A stretch of 64,000 nucleotides of DNA from assembly GCF_039831995.1 (NCBI RefSeq), contig NZ_JBDOIO010000003.1, forward strand, positions 372,001 through 436,000, in the 5' to 3' direction. This document shows, one piece after another, positions 1-8,621 of the stretch. The DNA is from Paenibacillus pabuli (GTDB lineage Bacteria > Bacillota > Bacilli > Paenibacillales > Paenibacillaceae). The notes beneath the pieces were generated by a model. It saw nothing but the letters and a program-made list of their open reading frames with translations. It made no database searches and was not told the DNA's origin. Position numbers and translations under genes: made by a program. Numbering within the stretch: the first letter of the stretch is position 1; the number at the start of each line of letters is the position of its first letter.

Positions 1-1
1 T

Positions 2-1321
2 TTACATGAACATATCCAAAATCAGAACACCAGCAAGTCCCACCAGGGAGATAATCGTTACCATGACCGACCATGTTTTTATCGTTTTACCGATACTAAG
101 ATTGAAGTACTCCTTGTAGATCCAGAATCCTGCATCATTGACATGAGAGAAAGTAACACTACCCGCACCTGCTGCGAGAACCATCAATTCCGGACTTACA
201 CCTGTTGCAGCAACCAGAGGTGCGGCAATACCAGCTGCTGTCATACCGGCTACGGTTGCAGAACCAACGGCAATCCTTAAGATGGCTGCGATCAGCCAGG
301 TTAAAAGGAGTGGAGAGAGGGTTGAGCCTGACATCAGATCCGAAATATATTGGTCAATATGACTGTCAATCAAAACTTGCTTAAACGCACCACCACCAGC
401 GATGATTAAGAGGATCATTCCGATTCCACTTACAGATTCACTCAGTGAGGTCATGATCTCAGGCATTTTCTTGCCCAGATTTAATCCGAAAGTAAAAATG
501 GCAACAATGACTGAGATTAATAAAGCCACATTCGCATTACCGATGAAATCAGTTACTGGTGAAATGGCTGATTCAGGTGCAAAAATTTCGACAACGGTTT
601 GAAGCGCGATCAAAATGACCGGTAAAAGAGCTGTGAACAGACTGATTCCGAATTTAGGAAGCTCTTCTTCTTTGAATTCCTTGGGATTAAATAGCCCTTT
701 TGGGATATCGATCTGTAATGCTTCTTTTTTGAACAGCTTGGTATAAACAGGACCCGCAAGGATAAATGCCGGGATCGCAATAATCATGCCTAAGATCATC
801 GTTAATCCGATATTGGCTCCAAAGACATTCGCAACGGCTGTCGGTCCAGGATGCGGAGGAACGAATCCGTGCATAGTGATAAGGGCTGCAATAACGGGCA
901 TTCCCAGATATAGAACAGGCACACGTGCAGCTCTCGCGATGGTAAATACCAATGGAATTAATACCACCACTCCAGTTTCGAAGAATAAAGCGATTCCAAC
1001 AATAGCTGCCGTAATAACCGCCGCTAGCTGAGTCCGTTTTTGACCAAAGGCACTTATCATGGTGGTGGCGATACGCTGCGCACCACCGGAATCGGTCATT
1101 AACTTCCCGAGAATTCCTCCAAAAATGATAATCATCGTTAAATGTCCGAGTGTTCCGCCTAAACCGGATTCGATGGATTCGACAGCCTGAATTGGTGTCA
1201 TTCCTTCCAGTACTCCAACAGCCAGGGAAACAATAATCAAGGATATGAAAGCGTTTAACTTAAAAGCCATCATTAATATGAGCAGTAGAATGACCCCAAT
1301 GGTAACGGAGATAATTGGCAT
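2..1321 (-). CDS. GntP-family gluconate/acid-sugar:proton permease
   Basis: A 439-residue integral membrane protein made almost wholly of hydrophobic segments (about 12 to 14), the usual length for the GntP/GntT family. Recognisable family stretches are FETGVVVLIPLVF near residues 112-124, HGFVPPHPGP near 149-158 and SHVNDAGFW near 391-399. The family imports gluconate and related acid sugars with protons. The start is ATG at 1321 behind GAGGAAA. The stop is at bases 2-4, so the gene is complete. It is the third gene of a leftward run after a dehydrogenase and a DUF1537 kinase, so the imported substrate is probably a four-carbon acid sugar such as threonate, erythronate or their oxo forms. 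The family call is firm; the substrate is inferred from neighbours only. Confidence 0.9.
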   Translation of the reverse strand: MPIISVTIGVILLLILMMAFKLNAFISLIIVSLAVGVLEGMTPIQAVESIESGLGGTLGHLTMIIIFGGILGKLMTDSGGAQRIATTMISAFGQKRTQLAAVITAAIVGIALFFETGVVVLIPLVFTIARAARVPVLYLGMPVIAALITMHGFVPPHPGPTAVANVFGANIGLTMILGMIIAIPAFILAGPVYTKLFKKEALQIDIPKGLFNPKEFKEEELPKFGISLFTALLPVILIALQTVVEIFAPESAISPVTDFIGNANVALLISVIVAIFTFGLNLGKKMPEIMTSLSESVSGIGMILLIIAGGGAFKQVLIDSHIDQYISDLMSGSTLSPLLLTWLIAAILRIAVGSATVAGMTAAGIAAPLVAATGVSPELMVLAAGAGSVTFSHVNDAGFWIYKEYFNLSIGKTIKTWSVMVTIISLVGLAGVLILDMFM

Positions 1322-1365
1322 ATATTTTCCTCTTTTCTATATTGGCTTGATCAAGGAAACCAAAA

Positions 1366-1421
1366 TGTAAGGAGTTCACGATTTGTTTTTTATTAGTCAT
1401 TTATCAGTGTTACTCCTTACA
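1366..1421. repeat. 10-bp inverted repeat between kinase and permease genes
   Basis: TGTAAGGAGT at 1366-1375 is repeated exactly in inverted form at 1412-1421, with a 36-base AT-rich loop. It sits in the 127-base gap between the DUF1537 kinase and the permease. No T-run follows either arm on the minus strand, so it is not a plain terminator. It may be a processing or mRNA-stability hairpin separating the two cistrons, or chance. Confidence 0.35.
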
Positions 1422-1448
1422 GTTTGGCCATACTAAACTTATTTTGAA

Positions 1449-2885
1449 TTACTTCGCACTCAACATTTCAACGACTTCTCTTAAATCCGTTTTGGTACCC
1501 ACGTTTCCCGGGAAGATGACATAGGAAATTCCGGGGAATTTACTTTCGCTCCCCGTTGTCCACACCGGGATACCAGGCCGAATCTGCCCAGCAACGGTAG
1601 CTCGTTTTACTTCAAGGCCGTTCGTTCCAATATCGCTCGAGGTAATCCCACCTTTAGCAATGATATACGATGGTCTTACTTCCAAACGTTTGACAATACT
1701 CGTGACGGCATCCGAAATTTTGACCGATAGTTTTAATTCCTCTTCTTTTCTGTCTTCTCCAAGATCCAATCGTTCTCTTCTGGTATAGACAGCCACATTT
1801 TTGCCTTGAAGAATCAGTTCATTGGTTGTCTCCACAACTCTATGAAGCTCGTTCTCGAATTGATCGGGTTCCAGAACAAGGTGAACATTAAATTCAACAA
1901 ATTCTACTGCACTGGACTTCTTCAGTTCTTCAAACTGTTCCGTTGTTTTTTTAACATGGGATCCAATGATGACTAATCCGCCATGATTTGTGTTATCACT
2001 CATCATTTCTTTACGCGTGAGCAGGCTTTTGTCACTAACGCCTCCGATGACCTTCGTAAGTGCAGCAGCACTTCTAAACATAAAATGTTTACCTTTATTG
2101 ATGGCTCGAATTAAAGCAATGGTGAAGACTTGAACATCGGAATAGTCAACCGCATTCACGATAACTTTATTGAAGTTCTCCACTTTCAACAGCTGCTGTT
2201 CAATGAGATCAATGTTGATGGCACGCAGACTTTCAAGCGAGATGTACGTCATCTGATCGGCTTTATACTGACCATTCGATTTCTCCTCAGCCCACTCCCC
2301 TAAATGTGATTTGGTATAACCAAAGGTGCGGTCCTTGGCGAATTCGGTTTCTCCAGCAGGAACCAGTTCCGTGTCATATTGAACATAGTGAATATTATCG
2401 ATTGTGAAGCGTCCGCCTTCTTTGAAGAAAGGGAGGAGTATTTCACCGTCAAACCGTATATCTGACTTTGCTTCAACGGTGTCTTTTAACACTTTAGTTT
2501 CAAGTGGATAGTGGCCTCGAAGTGTGGAATCTCCACGACTAATAATGGTGAACTCACGGTTGTTTTTCTTGGCAGCTGCTACGATATTTGCAGCAATTTC
2601 CTGGTGTGCTTTTGTCGTCTCAGCAGCTGTAAATCCACGTGAATTGGTGAGAATAAAGAACATCGAATGGTCTTCCTTAAATCCTCTGTCGATGCTATCT
2701 ATGGACCAATCCGTATAGACCGAGATCCCATGTACGGTTTGAACACCCGTTGGATCATCATCCAAAACGATAATTTTGGGATTAAAGTGTTGAAGCTCTT
2801 GTTCAATCATTCCATGGATAAGGTTCGTATCAGGAGAAGGAATTTTGCTGAAAACTTCTTCTACAGATCGGTTATTTGTTTTCAT
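1449..2885 (-). CDS. Four-carbon acid sugar kinase (DUF1537 family)
   Basis: A 478-residue protein with the two-part architecture of the OtnK/LtnK/DtnK kinases: an N-terminal sugar-binding domain with DDDPTGVQTVHG (residues about 39-50) and SRGDSTLRGHYPLE (about 113-126), and a C-terminal nucleotide-binding domain with AKGGITSSDIG. Known members phosphorylate 3-oxo-tetronate, threonate or erythronate in the cytoplasm, after or instead of the dehydrogenase step. ATG at 2885 has AGGGG eight bases upstream; an in-frame TTG at 2891 is less well placed. It overlaps the upstream dehydrogenase by 14 bases, which suggests translational coupling. The usual partner aldolase and isomerase are not in the window and may lie beyond its left edge. 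Confidence 0.9.
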   Translation of the reverse strand: MKTNNRSVEEVFSKIPSPDTNLIHGMIEQELQHFNPKIIVLDDDPTGVQTVHGISVYTDWSIDSIDRGFKEDHSMFFILTNSRGFTAAETTKAHQEIAANIVAAAKKNNREFTIISRGDSTLRGHYPLETKVLKDTVEAKSDIRFDGEILLPFFKEGGRFTIDNIHYVQYDTELVPAGETEFAKDRTFGYTKSHLGEWAEEKSNGQYKADQMTYISLESLRAINIDLIEQQLLKVENFNKVIVNAVDYSDVQVFTIALIRAINKGKHFMFRSAAALTKVIGGVSDKSLLTRKEMMSDNTNHGGLVIIGSHVKKTTEQFEELKKSSAVEFVEFNVHLVLEPDQFENELHRVVETTNELILQGKNVAVYTRRERLDLGEDRKEEELKLSVKISDAVTSIVKRLEVRPSYIIAKGGITSSDIGTNGLEVKRATVAGQIRPGIPVWTTGSESKFPGISYVIFPGNVGTKTDLREVVEMLSAK

Positions 2886-3780
2886 GTCCAAGACCCCTTA
2901 CTTCGACATTTGCTAATTTTTCATAATACTGCACGATACCCCCGTGGTCGTCCATTAATTTTCCGTCAACCTTTAGCGCATGGAACATTTCTAACAGATG
3001 ACTGGATAGTGGGAGAGGTACTCCAATCTCGTGAGCTGTATCCATGACATTTGTAATATCTTTCATATTGATCGCGATCGTGCCTCCTGGAGCAAAGTTT
3101 CTTTCCAGAATCAGCGGAACTTTGGCATCAAGAACTGCACTGCCCGCTAATCCGCCTCGGATCGCCTGATACATTTTATCGATATCAATGCCCGCTTTAG
3201 CTGCCAGGACAAGTGCTTCGGACATCGCAGCGATATTCAAGTTAACGATAATTTGATTCGCGAGCTTCGCTGTAACTCCACATCCGCTATCTCCAACCAA
3301 GGTAACAGCTGTCCCCATGTCAAACAATACGGACTTGGCTTGTTCGAATACGCTTTCTTTGCCGCCTACCATAATTGCTAATGTACCATCAATGGCTTTA
3401 GGTTCTCCGCCGCTAACGGGTGCATCCAAGAAGCCGACGCCTTTTTTCGCAGCTTCTTCAGCAAGAGCGATGGAAACAGCAGGAGTGATGGAACTCATAT
3501 CGATAATAACCGAGCCTTCTTTGGCTCCGGATAAAATGCCTTGTTCACCCAAAACAACTGCCTGCACATGTTGAGACGCAGGGAGCATCGTGATGATGAT
3601 TTCACAGTTTTCAGCGACTTCTCTTGGTGATGAAGCTGCAGTGGCACCTGATTCGACCAATATTTGAACCGCTTCCTGATTTAGGTCATTAACGGTTAAT
3701 TCGTGTCCTTTTTTTCTGAGGTTTAGAGCCATCGGTTTCCCCATAATACCTAATCCAATAAAACCAATTTTTTTAGCCAT
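2872..3780 (-). CDS. NAD(P)-dependent beta-hydroxyacid dehydrogenase (GarR/LtnD-like)
   Basis: A 302-residue protein of the 3-hydroxyisobutyrate / tartronate semialdehyde reductase family. The Rossmann start GFIGLGIMGKPMA (residues 6-18) is followed by the substrate signature DAPVSGGEPKAIDGTL near 137-152 and the catalytic-helix stretch GVTAKLANQ with its lysine near 182-190. In DUF1537 gene clusters this family supplies L-threonate or D-erythronate dehydrogenase (LtnD), oxidising the acid sugar at C2 before the kinase. AGGAGG precedes the ATG at 3780. It is the first gene of a three-gene leftward operon, facing the GntR regulator across about 300 bases. The exact substrate cannot be read from the sequence; tartronate semialdehyde reductase is the main alternative. 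Confidence 0.88.
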   Translation of the reverse strand: MAKKIGFIGLGIMGKPMALNLRKKGHELTVNDLNQEAVQILVESGATAASSPREVAENCEIIITMLPASQHVQAVVLGEQGILSGAKEGSVIIDMSSITPAVSIALAEEAAKKGVGFLDAPVSGGEPKAIDGTLAIMVGGKESVFEQAKSVLFDMGTAVTLVGDSGCGVTAKLANQIIVNLNIAAMSEALVLAAKAGIDIDKMYQAIRGGLAGSAVLDAKVPLILERNFAPGGTIAINMKDITNVMDTAHEIGVPLPLSSHLLEMFHALKVDGKLMDDHGGIVQYYEKLANVEVRGLGHENK

Positions 3781-3937
3781 GATGTTTTCCTCCTAGTAAC
3801 TTTTCTAAGAAAGGCTTCTATGCCTATGAATTGAGTTAAGTACACAAACTGGATGCAAACCACGTTGAAGTTAACTTGGAATGCTGAAAACAAGAAAGTT
3901 TGATTCGGCAACCGCTTACATCGTTGTTTGCGTTTTC

Positions 3938-4010
3938 ATTGTATACTAAAAAATAAAAATTGTATACGTTAATTCATAAAATTGTATACAATTTATGAAT
4001 TAACGTATAC
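3938..4010. promoter_or_regulatory. Four GTATAC operator boxes in the divergent promoter region
   Basis: GTATAC occurs at 3941-3946, 3962-3967, 3984-3989 and 4005-4010, that is 21, 22 and 21 bases apart, about two helical turns each. The third copy lies in the fully symmetrical ATTGTATACAAT (3981-3992), which fits the TNGTNNNACNA-type operator known for FCD-subfamily GntR repressors. The last three boxes form one large palindrome (3962-4010) that is perfect except for one extra A in the left arm. The cluster lies between the dehydrogenase operon and the divergent FCD GntR gene, so it is the likely operator of that regulator. The binding itself is inferred. Confidence 0.75.
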
Positions 4011-4100
4011 TTTTATGATTAGACATCGTTTATTGGAATGCTTTTATGAACATAATTTGGTACTATATTTATGATGAGAAATGAAACTGAGGTGAAGTTA

Positions 4101-4724
4101 GTGCATGAAAATAATAGCTCACGACCGGCGTATCATCAGTGTTATGAAATTCTCCGTGACAAGATTTTAAACGGTGAGCTTCCTAGCGGTACGAAGATTG
4201 TTGAAGAGAAACTGGCTGCAGAGCTTGGAGTTAGCAGAACGCCCATAAGGGATTCTATACGAAAATTGGAGAACGAAGGATTAATTGTTCAAAAAAAAGT
4301 GGTTAAGCCGACGGAAAAGGATTTACGTAATTTATTTAATGTTCGCATATTGTTGGAAGGGTATTCAGCCAAATGCGCGGCGAATTTCCTGAAAGACAAC
4401 GAGATTGAGGAACTGTATACGTATGTGGAGATCGGGAGATCGGGGACCAAAGATGAGATTATGTCGGCTAACGAAAGCTTTCACAATGACATTGTAAAAG
4501 CAAGTAATAATCCGCTCATGATCGATATTATAGACCGGATGCAGGCTATTATTTATCTGTTCAGGAAGACCGTTGTGATCTATAATCGTCCTCATCTGAT
4601 TGATGAGCATGAAGAAATTTATGATGCAATCAAGTCGAGAAATGGCGAGAAAGCAGAAGAGTTGATGAAAAAACATCTGGAGAACGATCTGAACTTTTAT
4701 CTTCATGTTATGAGCAATCAGTAA
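4101..4724 (+). CDS. GntR-family transcriptional regulator, FCD (FadR-type) subfamily
   Basis: A regulator of about 207 residues. The N-terminal winged helix-turn-helix shows the GntR hallmark GELPSGTKIVEEKLAAELGV and SRTPIRDSIRKLENEGLI; the remaining helical part is an FCD ligand domain with the metal/ligand residues expected in the segment containing NESFHNDI and the late histidines. It divergently faces the acid-sugar operon and probably represses it until an acid-sugar ligand is present, and itself through the shared boxes. The start is uncertain. An ATG at 4071 has no ribosome binding site and would sit on a likely transcription start (TACTAT at 4061-4066), whereas GTG at 4101 has GAGGTG six bases upstream. 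I therefore prefer the GTG. Confidence 0.88.
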   Translation: MHENNSSRPAYHQCYEILRDKILNGELPSGTKIVEEKLAAELGVSRTPIRDSIRKLENEGLIVQKKVVKPTEKDLRNLFNVRILLEGYSAKCAANFLKDNEIEELYTYVEIGRSGTKDEIMSANESFHNDIVKASNNPLMIDIIDRMQAIIYLFRKTVVIYNRPHLIDEHEEIYDAIKSRNGEKAEELMKKHLENDLNFYLHVMSNQ

Positions 4725-4742
4725 GAAGCAAGGGGAATCATA

Positions 4743-4779
4743 AAACGCCGGTGACCTTAAGAAGGTGACCGGCGTTTTT
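4743..4779. terminator. Bidirectional terminator between gntR and VOC genes
   Basis: Long stem ACGCCGGTGACCTT / AAGGTGACCGGCGT with one internal mismatch and a three-base loop, flanked by AAAA on the left and TTTTT on the right. It can end transcripts from both convergent genes. Confidence 0.9.
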
Positions 4780-4782
4780 CGA

Positions 4783-5184
4783 TTAGCGTTTCGGCATGTT
4801 GCTCTCATCCATGTACAGCAGGTTCCACCGGTGACCGTCCAGGTCGGCAAATCCGGCACCGTACATCCAGCCCTCATTTTCACTCGGTTTGCCAAAGATA
4901 CTTCCTCCGGCAGATTCTACTTTTTGAATAATCGCGTCGACTTCTTCTCTGCTTTCGGCACCAAGTGAAAATATAATTTCTGCACAATGGGAAGTATCTG
5001 CGATTGTTGAACCTGTGAATTTCTCAAACACCGCCTCCGGGAAGAGCAGAAGTGTTGTTTGGCCGATGGTTAGCTTAGCTCTTTCGCTACCAACGCTCAT
5101 CGCATCGAAACCAATCTCATTGAAAAAGGCAGTCGATTTCTCAACGTCTTTGACCGGCAGGTTAATCCAGATATCCTGTGACAT
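4783..5184 (-). CDS. VOC (glyoxalase/bleomycin-resistance fold) protein
   Basis: A 133-residue single-domain vicinal-oxygen-chelate protein. It has the beta-alpha-beta start with KDVEKSTAFFNEIGF (residues 12-26) and the typical closing segment GFADLDGHRWNLLYMDES near the C terminus. VOC proteins bind a metal and act as lyases, dioxygenases, isomerases or drug-binding proteins; the substrate here is not evident. AGGAGGC lies seven bases before the ATG at 5184. It stands alone on the minus strand, convergent with the gntR gene and sharing its terminator. A PhnB/YaeR-like unknown-function assignment is as far as the sequence goes. Confidence 0.85.
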   Translation of the reverse strand: MSQDIWINLPVKDVEKSTAFFNEIGFDAMSVGSERAKLTIGQTTLLLFPEAVFEKFTGSTIADTSHCAEIIFSLGAESREEVDAIIQKVESAGGSIFGKPSENEGWMYGAGFADLDGHRWNLLYMDESNMPKR

Positions 5185-5318
5185 GGCTGTAGCCTCCTGA
5201 AATATATTTTTGACTAATCCTACTATACTCTACTGCTGGCAGCAGAGACAGCACAAATTGGAAGGGTGTGGTAAAGTATAGGGGGAAATGAATAAAATGA
5301 GGAGGCTGCTAATCGTTT

Positions 5319-5684
5319 ATGATGAAAGACTTACACCGAAAACTTGGTCCTATCATTCTGAGTAAAGATCTAATTCAGGTGGTTTTTTCGTTTTTTATTT
5401 CTGCGATCATCGGAGTTATATATAGTTTTATGATCATTGATGAGACTATAGGCGGATATATTAACAGAGTATTACCGAGTAAAGCGGGACCAGACCTTCA
5501 TCAATATTTGCCTGTTGTGATTACTGTGCTAATTTACTCGTTTTTCATTCAAAAAAAGAAAAGAAATGTTCTGGAAAAAATCTCATTCACTTGTCTTCAG
5601 ATCATCATTGCAATAGTAAGCTGTATATTTTCTCTTATCCTTTTATTACTGATTCAGCAATATTTCAAGAGAGCAGCTGGCTAA
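5319..5684 (+). CDS. Small membrane protein of unknown function (3 TM)
   Basis: A 121-residue protein with three predicted membrane spans (about residues 21-42, 63-75 and 88-113), a KKKKR basic stretch after the second span and a basic C terminus. I do not recognise a family. The start is ATG at 5319 or the adjacent ATG at 5322; GAGGAGG at 5299-5305 is 13-16 bases away, rather far for efficient initiation. It is transcribed alone, divergent from the VOC gene. Confidence 0.6.
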   Translation: MMKDLHRKLGPIILSKDLIQVVFSFFISAIIGVIYSFMIIDETIGGYINRVLPSKAGPDLHQYLPVVITVLIYSFFIQKKKRNVLEKISFTCLQIIIAIVSCIFSLILLLLIQQYFKRAAG

Positions 5685-5812
5685 CAGTCGGTTGCTTTTT
5701 TGATTTTCATGTTTCGATAAGGTCTGTTATCCCCGACAAGTTGTGGAACTTAAAATCGGTTTAATACTTAACAAAAAAATATGTTCTTTGCAAGATACCT
5801 GGAGGGAAGGTC

Positions 5813-6190
5813 ATGAAAAAAACCATTTATATTGCATGCCTATTTTTATTGGGAATTTTTTTGATCGTAACCATAGAAGGATTACATTTCAACGAAACGA
5901 ATGCAATACCAGGAGATGTGCAAATTGTGCGCTCCGAAGTAATGAATGATTATGGGAAAGCGGTGTTGTTTGAAGATAAGCAGGATAAGACATTCGGGAT
6001 TGCTCAGTTAAAAAAAGAGTTCAATGTCCTGTACCGTTTTGGTGGAAGTACAATTGGTCATTGGATCGAGGAAGGTAAACCGTTTGAAGCTGCTGGATTT
6101 GGTGATGCGAAGCACTTCTCCGTTGCGATAAAGACGGCTAAAGATTCAAATATCAAATACATTTTCTCTAAAATAACGGCAGCCGAATAA
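5813..6190 (+). CDS. Small exported or membrane-anchored protein of unknown function
   Basis: A 125-residue protein with a basic MKK start, a hydrophobic segment at about residues 4-21, and a soluble remainder rich in charged residues. The N terminus could be an uncleaved anchor or a signal peptide. GGAGGGAAGG precedes the ATG at 5813, so it is well set up for translation. The downstream rarD gene has its own promoter, so the two are probably not co-transcribed by necessity. No family is recognised. Confidence 0.65.
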   Translation: MKKTIYIACLFLLGIFLIVTIEGLHFNETNAIPGDVQIVRSEVMNDYGKAVLFEDKQDKTFGIAQLKKEFNVLYRFGGSTIGHWIEEGKPFEAAGFGDAKHFSVAIKTAKDSNIKYIFSKITAAE

Positions 6191-6222
6191 GAGCGTGGCT
6201 CCCTGCTTGTCCGATTATTTCC

Positions 6223-6252
6223 TTTACTTAAGCTAGGATCAAGGCGTATAAT
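6223..6252 (+). promoter_or_regulatory. Sigma-A-type promoter for rarD
   Basis: TTTACT at 6223-6228 and TATAAT at 6247-6252 are separated by 18 bases, about 40 bases upstream of the rarD start. The -10 box is perfect; the -35 box has one mismatch to TTGACA in the first three positions. Confidence 0.6.
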
Positions 6253-6291
6253 CCGTTCAGACATCAGAGAGAGAAGAGGAGAATTGGATTC

Positions 6292-7170
6292 ATGAATAAC
6301 GGGTTAGTCAACGCTATTATTGCTTATATTATGTGGGGGGTTCTCCCGCTCTATTGGAAATTGTTTAACGATGTGCCGGCAGGCGAGATTCTGTCCCACC
6401 GGGTCGTCTGGTCGTTTGTCTTCATGGGTATTCTCGTCGCCGTCCAGCGCCGCTGGGGTGATATGAAGCGGATTGCTGCTAACCGATCACACCTGCTATC
6501 CCTCACCGCAAGCGGACTGCTGATTGCAGTGAATTGGCTCATCTTCATCTGGGCGGTCAACAATGGGCACGTTGTCGAGACAAGTCTCGGTTATTATTTG
6601 AACCCGCTGCTGAACGTGCTGCTAGCGGTTGTCTTCCTTCATGAGAAGCCAAACCGCGGCCAGTGGCTCGCCATTGCCATCGCTGGGGTCGCGGTACTCA
6701 TTATCGCTATCGACTATGGTCGTTTTCCGTGGGTCGCGATCTCACTGGCTGTATCGTTTGGCTTGTATGGACTTGCTAAGAAGAAGACGGTACAAGACGC
6801 TTCTGTAGGCTTGCTGTCAGAGACGGCTGTAGTCCTGCCCATCGCGCTTGGCTACTGGATCTATTTGACTGTCATGGGAGAGTCTACGGCATGGACGCTG
6901 CCTCCATCCATGTTCGTTGGACTGATTCTTTCCGGTGTGGTAACGGCGCTGCCGCTATTATTTTTTGCGCGTGCGGCCGCACGCATGTCGCTGTCCACAC
7001 TCGGATTCGTACAATTCATCGGGCCGACAATCATGCTATTCCTAAGCATATTTGTGTTTAAGGAATCGGTTTCGCCGGTTCTTCTCGTCGGCTTCGCACT
7101 GATCTGGACAGCACTCGTCGTATACGCGATATCCTCAGTTCGCGGCACAAAACTTGCGAAAGTGAGTTGA
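6292..7170 (+). CDS. rarD: RarD-type EamA-family transporter
   Basis: A 292-residue membrane protein with about ten hydrophobic segments in two EamA halves. The start is typical of RarD (YIMWGVLPLYWKLF, residues 12-25, and GEILSHRVVWSFVF, about 31-44). The family belongs to the drug/metabolite transporter superfamily. E. coli RarD is linked to chloramphenicol sensitivity, but its physiological substrate is unknown. The start is ATG at 6292 behind AGAGGAG. It is a single-gene unit with its own promoter, and a terminator hairpin lies at 7242-7276. Confidence 0.88.
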   Translation: MNNGLVNAIIAYIMWGVLPLYWKLFNDVPAGEILSHRVVWSFVFMGILVAVQRRWGDMKRIAANRSHLLSLTASGLLIAVNWLIFIWAVNNGHVVETSLGYYLNPLLNVLLAVVFLHEKPNRGQWLAIAIAGVAVLIIAIDYGRFPWVAISLAVSFGLYGLAKKKTVQDASVGLLSETAVVLPIALGYWIYLTVMGESTAWTLPPSMFVGLILSGVVTALPLLFFARAAARMSLSTLGFVQFIGPTIMLFLSIFVFKESVSPVLLVGFALIWTALVVYAISSVRGTKLAKVS

Positions 7171-7241
7171 AGGCAGGGGGTCTGGTTTCGTCATTTTTCG
7201 AAGAATAGAACGGTTAAATCGGAAACTAAATATTAATTTTC

Positions 7242-7276
7242 AAACCGTTGATCCTGATACATTTCAACGGTTTTTT
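7242..7276 (+). terminator. Rho-independent terminator of rarD
   Basis: Stem AAACCGTTGA (7242-7251) with TCAACGGTTT (7264-7273), 12-base loop, then TTTTTT. Confidence 0.85.
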
Positions 7277-7292
7277 GATGTATAAATTTTCT

Positions 7293-7340
7293 CAGTAAGC
7301 AAGTGCATTCAGGTTCCCATTTCTCCTAGTTTGCTTACTG
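7293..7340. repeat. 10-bp inverted repeat upstream of the SDR gene
   Basis: CAGTAAGCAA (7293-7302) and TTGCTTACTG (7331-7340) are perfect inverted copies with a 28-base spacer. There is no T-run, so this is not a terminator; an operator pair or a chance repeat are both possible. Confidence 0.35.
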
Positions 7341-7593
7341 GAACATATCATTCGAGAAAGGCGTGATTTGCTAGTTTGTTGTCGCTCACTGCTAGTTACA
7401 TATAGAAACGTTAAGAGTATCATTAGACCCGTAAGTCAGCGAGAGAATACTTATCAGTCCGAATGTGTCTGTCAGCAGAAGAAAGTACAAAAGAATGACA
7501 ACCTATTCCTTGACAGCATCAAATGCCGCCGGGTAAGGAATCGGATATGATAATATTCATTAATTACAAGAGCAGAAAAGGGAGAAATGCATC

Positions 7594-8385
7594 ATGGATA
7601 TGGGGTTAAATAACAAAATAGCGTTGGTAACAGGTTCAACGAAAGGAATTGGCAAAGCGATTGCCATCCAGTTGGCCAAAGAAGGAGTCAATGTACTTAT
7701 TAATGGACGGAATCATGAAGATGTTGAACGCGTAGTCGGAGAAATCAAGTCTGCCTATCCAAATACTACGCCTCAAAATGCGACAGCCGATATCGTCAAT
7801 GCTGCCGAGCGGGAAGCATTGTTTGCTAAGTTCCCGCACGTTGATATTTTGGTAAATAACACCGGGATATATGAGATCATGTCTTATTACGACGTAGATG
7901 ACACCGTGTGGGAAAAATACATTCAGACGAATGTGATTTCCGCAAATGCACTGACCAAATATTATATGCCCGATATGCTAAACAGCGGCTTTGGCCGGAT
8001 CATCTTTATAGCGAGTGAAGAAGCCGTGATGCCAGGTCATATGCCGCAATATGCCGTCACCAAATCCATGCTGCTTTCGTTATCGAAGAGTCTGTCCAAA
8101 TTGACAGTGGGGACGGAAGTAACGGTCAATACGATTATGCCTGGACCAACACTTTCAGAGCATGTACAACAGATCATTGAGAGCGTTTATCAGGATGAAA
8201 GCATGACTTTTGAGGAAAAAGAAAAAGCGTTCATGGCTGCCAATCTTCCGCAATCCGAGTTGCAGCGTTTCATCAGACCGAGCGAGATCGGCAGACTTGC
8301 TGCATTTCTATGCAGCCCTTATGCAGCTCCATTCAAAGGTTCACCGATTCGTATGGATGGGGGAATGGTCCCGACGATTTACTAA
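7594..8385 (+). CDS. SDR-family NAD(P)-dependent oxidoreductase
   Basis: A 263-residue classical short-chain dehydrogenase. The cofactor motif TGSTKGIG is at residues 13-20, the structural motif reads NNTG rather than the usual NNAG, and the catalytic residues are Ser141, Tyr153 and Lys157 in YAVTK. The C terminus ends with the common SDR signature RMDGGMVPTIY. The ATG at 7594 has a GGGAGA site about eight bases before it; ATG 7600 is an alternative. It is monocistronic with a strong terminator at 8513-8538. The substrate is unknown. Confidence 0.88.
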   Translation: MDMGLNNKIALVTGSTKGIGKAIAIQLAKEGVNVLINGRNHEDVERVVGEIKSAYPNTTPQNATADIVNAAEREALFAKFPHVDILVNNTGIYEIMSYYDVDDTVWEKYIQTNVISANALTKYYMPDMLNSGFGRIIFIASEEAVMPGHMPQYAVTKSMLLSLSKSLSKLTVGTEVTVNTIMPGPTLSEHVQQIIESVYQDESMTFEEKEKAFMAANLPQSELQRFIRPSEIGRLAAFLCSPYAAPFKGSPIRMDGGMVPTIY

Positions 8386-8512
8386 TCATGATAGATTTCG
8401 AAATGATCTTATAACTGATATTCCGGGTTCCAGTTCTATTCCTTTTTCAATGATCCAATGTGCGTAAAACGAGAGTTAATTCATCCCTGTAGTTGCTGTA
8501 AAGTCACGTATT

Positions 8513-8538
8513 GGCGAGCGTATCGGCTCGCCTTTTTT
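8513..8538 (+). terminator. Rho-independent terminator of the SDR gene
   Basis: GGCGAGC and GCTCGCC form the stem around a short GTATCG loop, followed by TTTTTT. Confidence 0.85.
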
Positions 8539-8621
8539 GTTCCTGCACTTTTGGGCTCTTGGTAAGATGTTTTGTTTTCTTAAGCTCACCTTGAACAGTA
8601 GCGCCTATGAAAGGGGTTACT

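Larger units (their letters stand above)
7171..7593. other. Intergenic region rarD to SDR gene
   Basis: It holds the rarD terminator (7242-7276) and a 10-bp inverted repeat (7293-7340). The short open frame at 7368-7550 has no ribosome binding site and no protein-like composition. TTGACA at 7510-7515 and TATGATAAT near 7544 are too far apart (about 30 bases) to be called one promoter. Nothing else recognisable. Confidence 0.5.

Noticed and set aside
7368..7550. 60-residue open frame between rarD and SDR genes
   Set aside because: No ribosome binding site, basic/Cys-rich random-looking composition.
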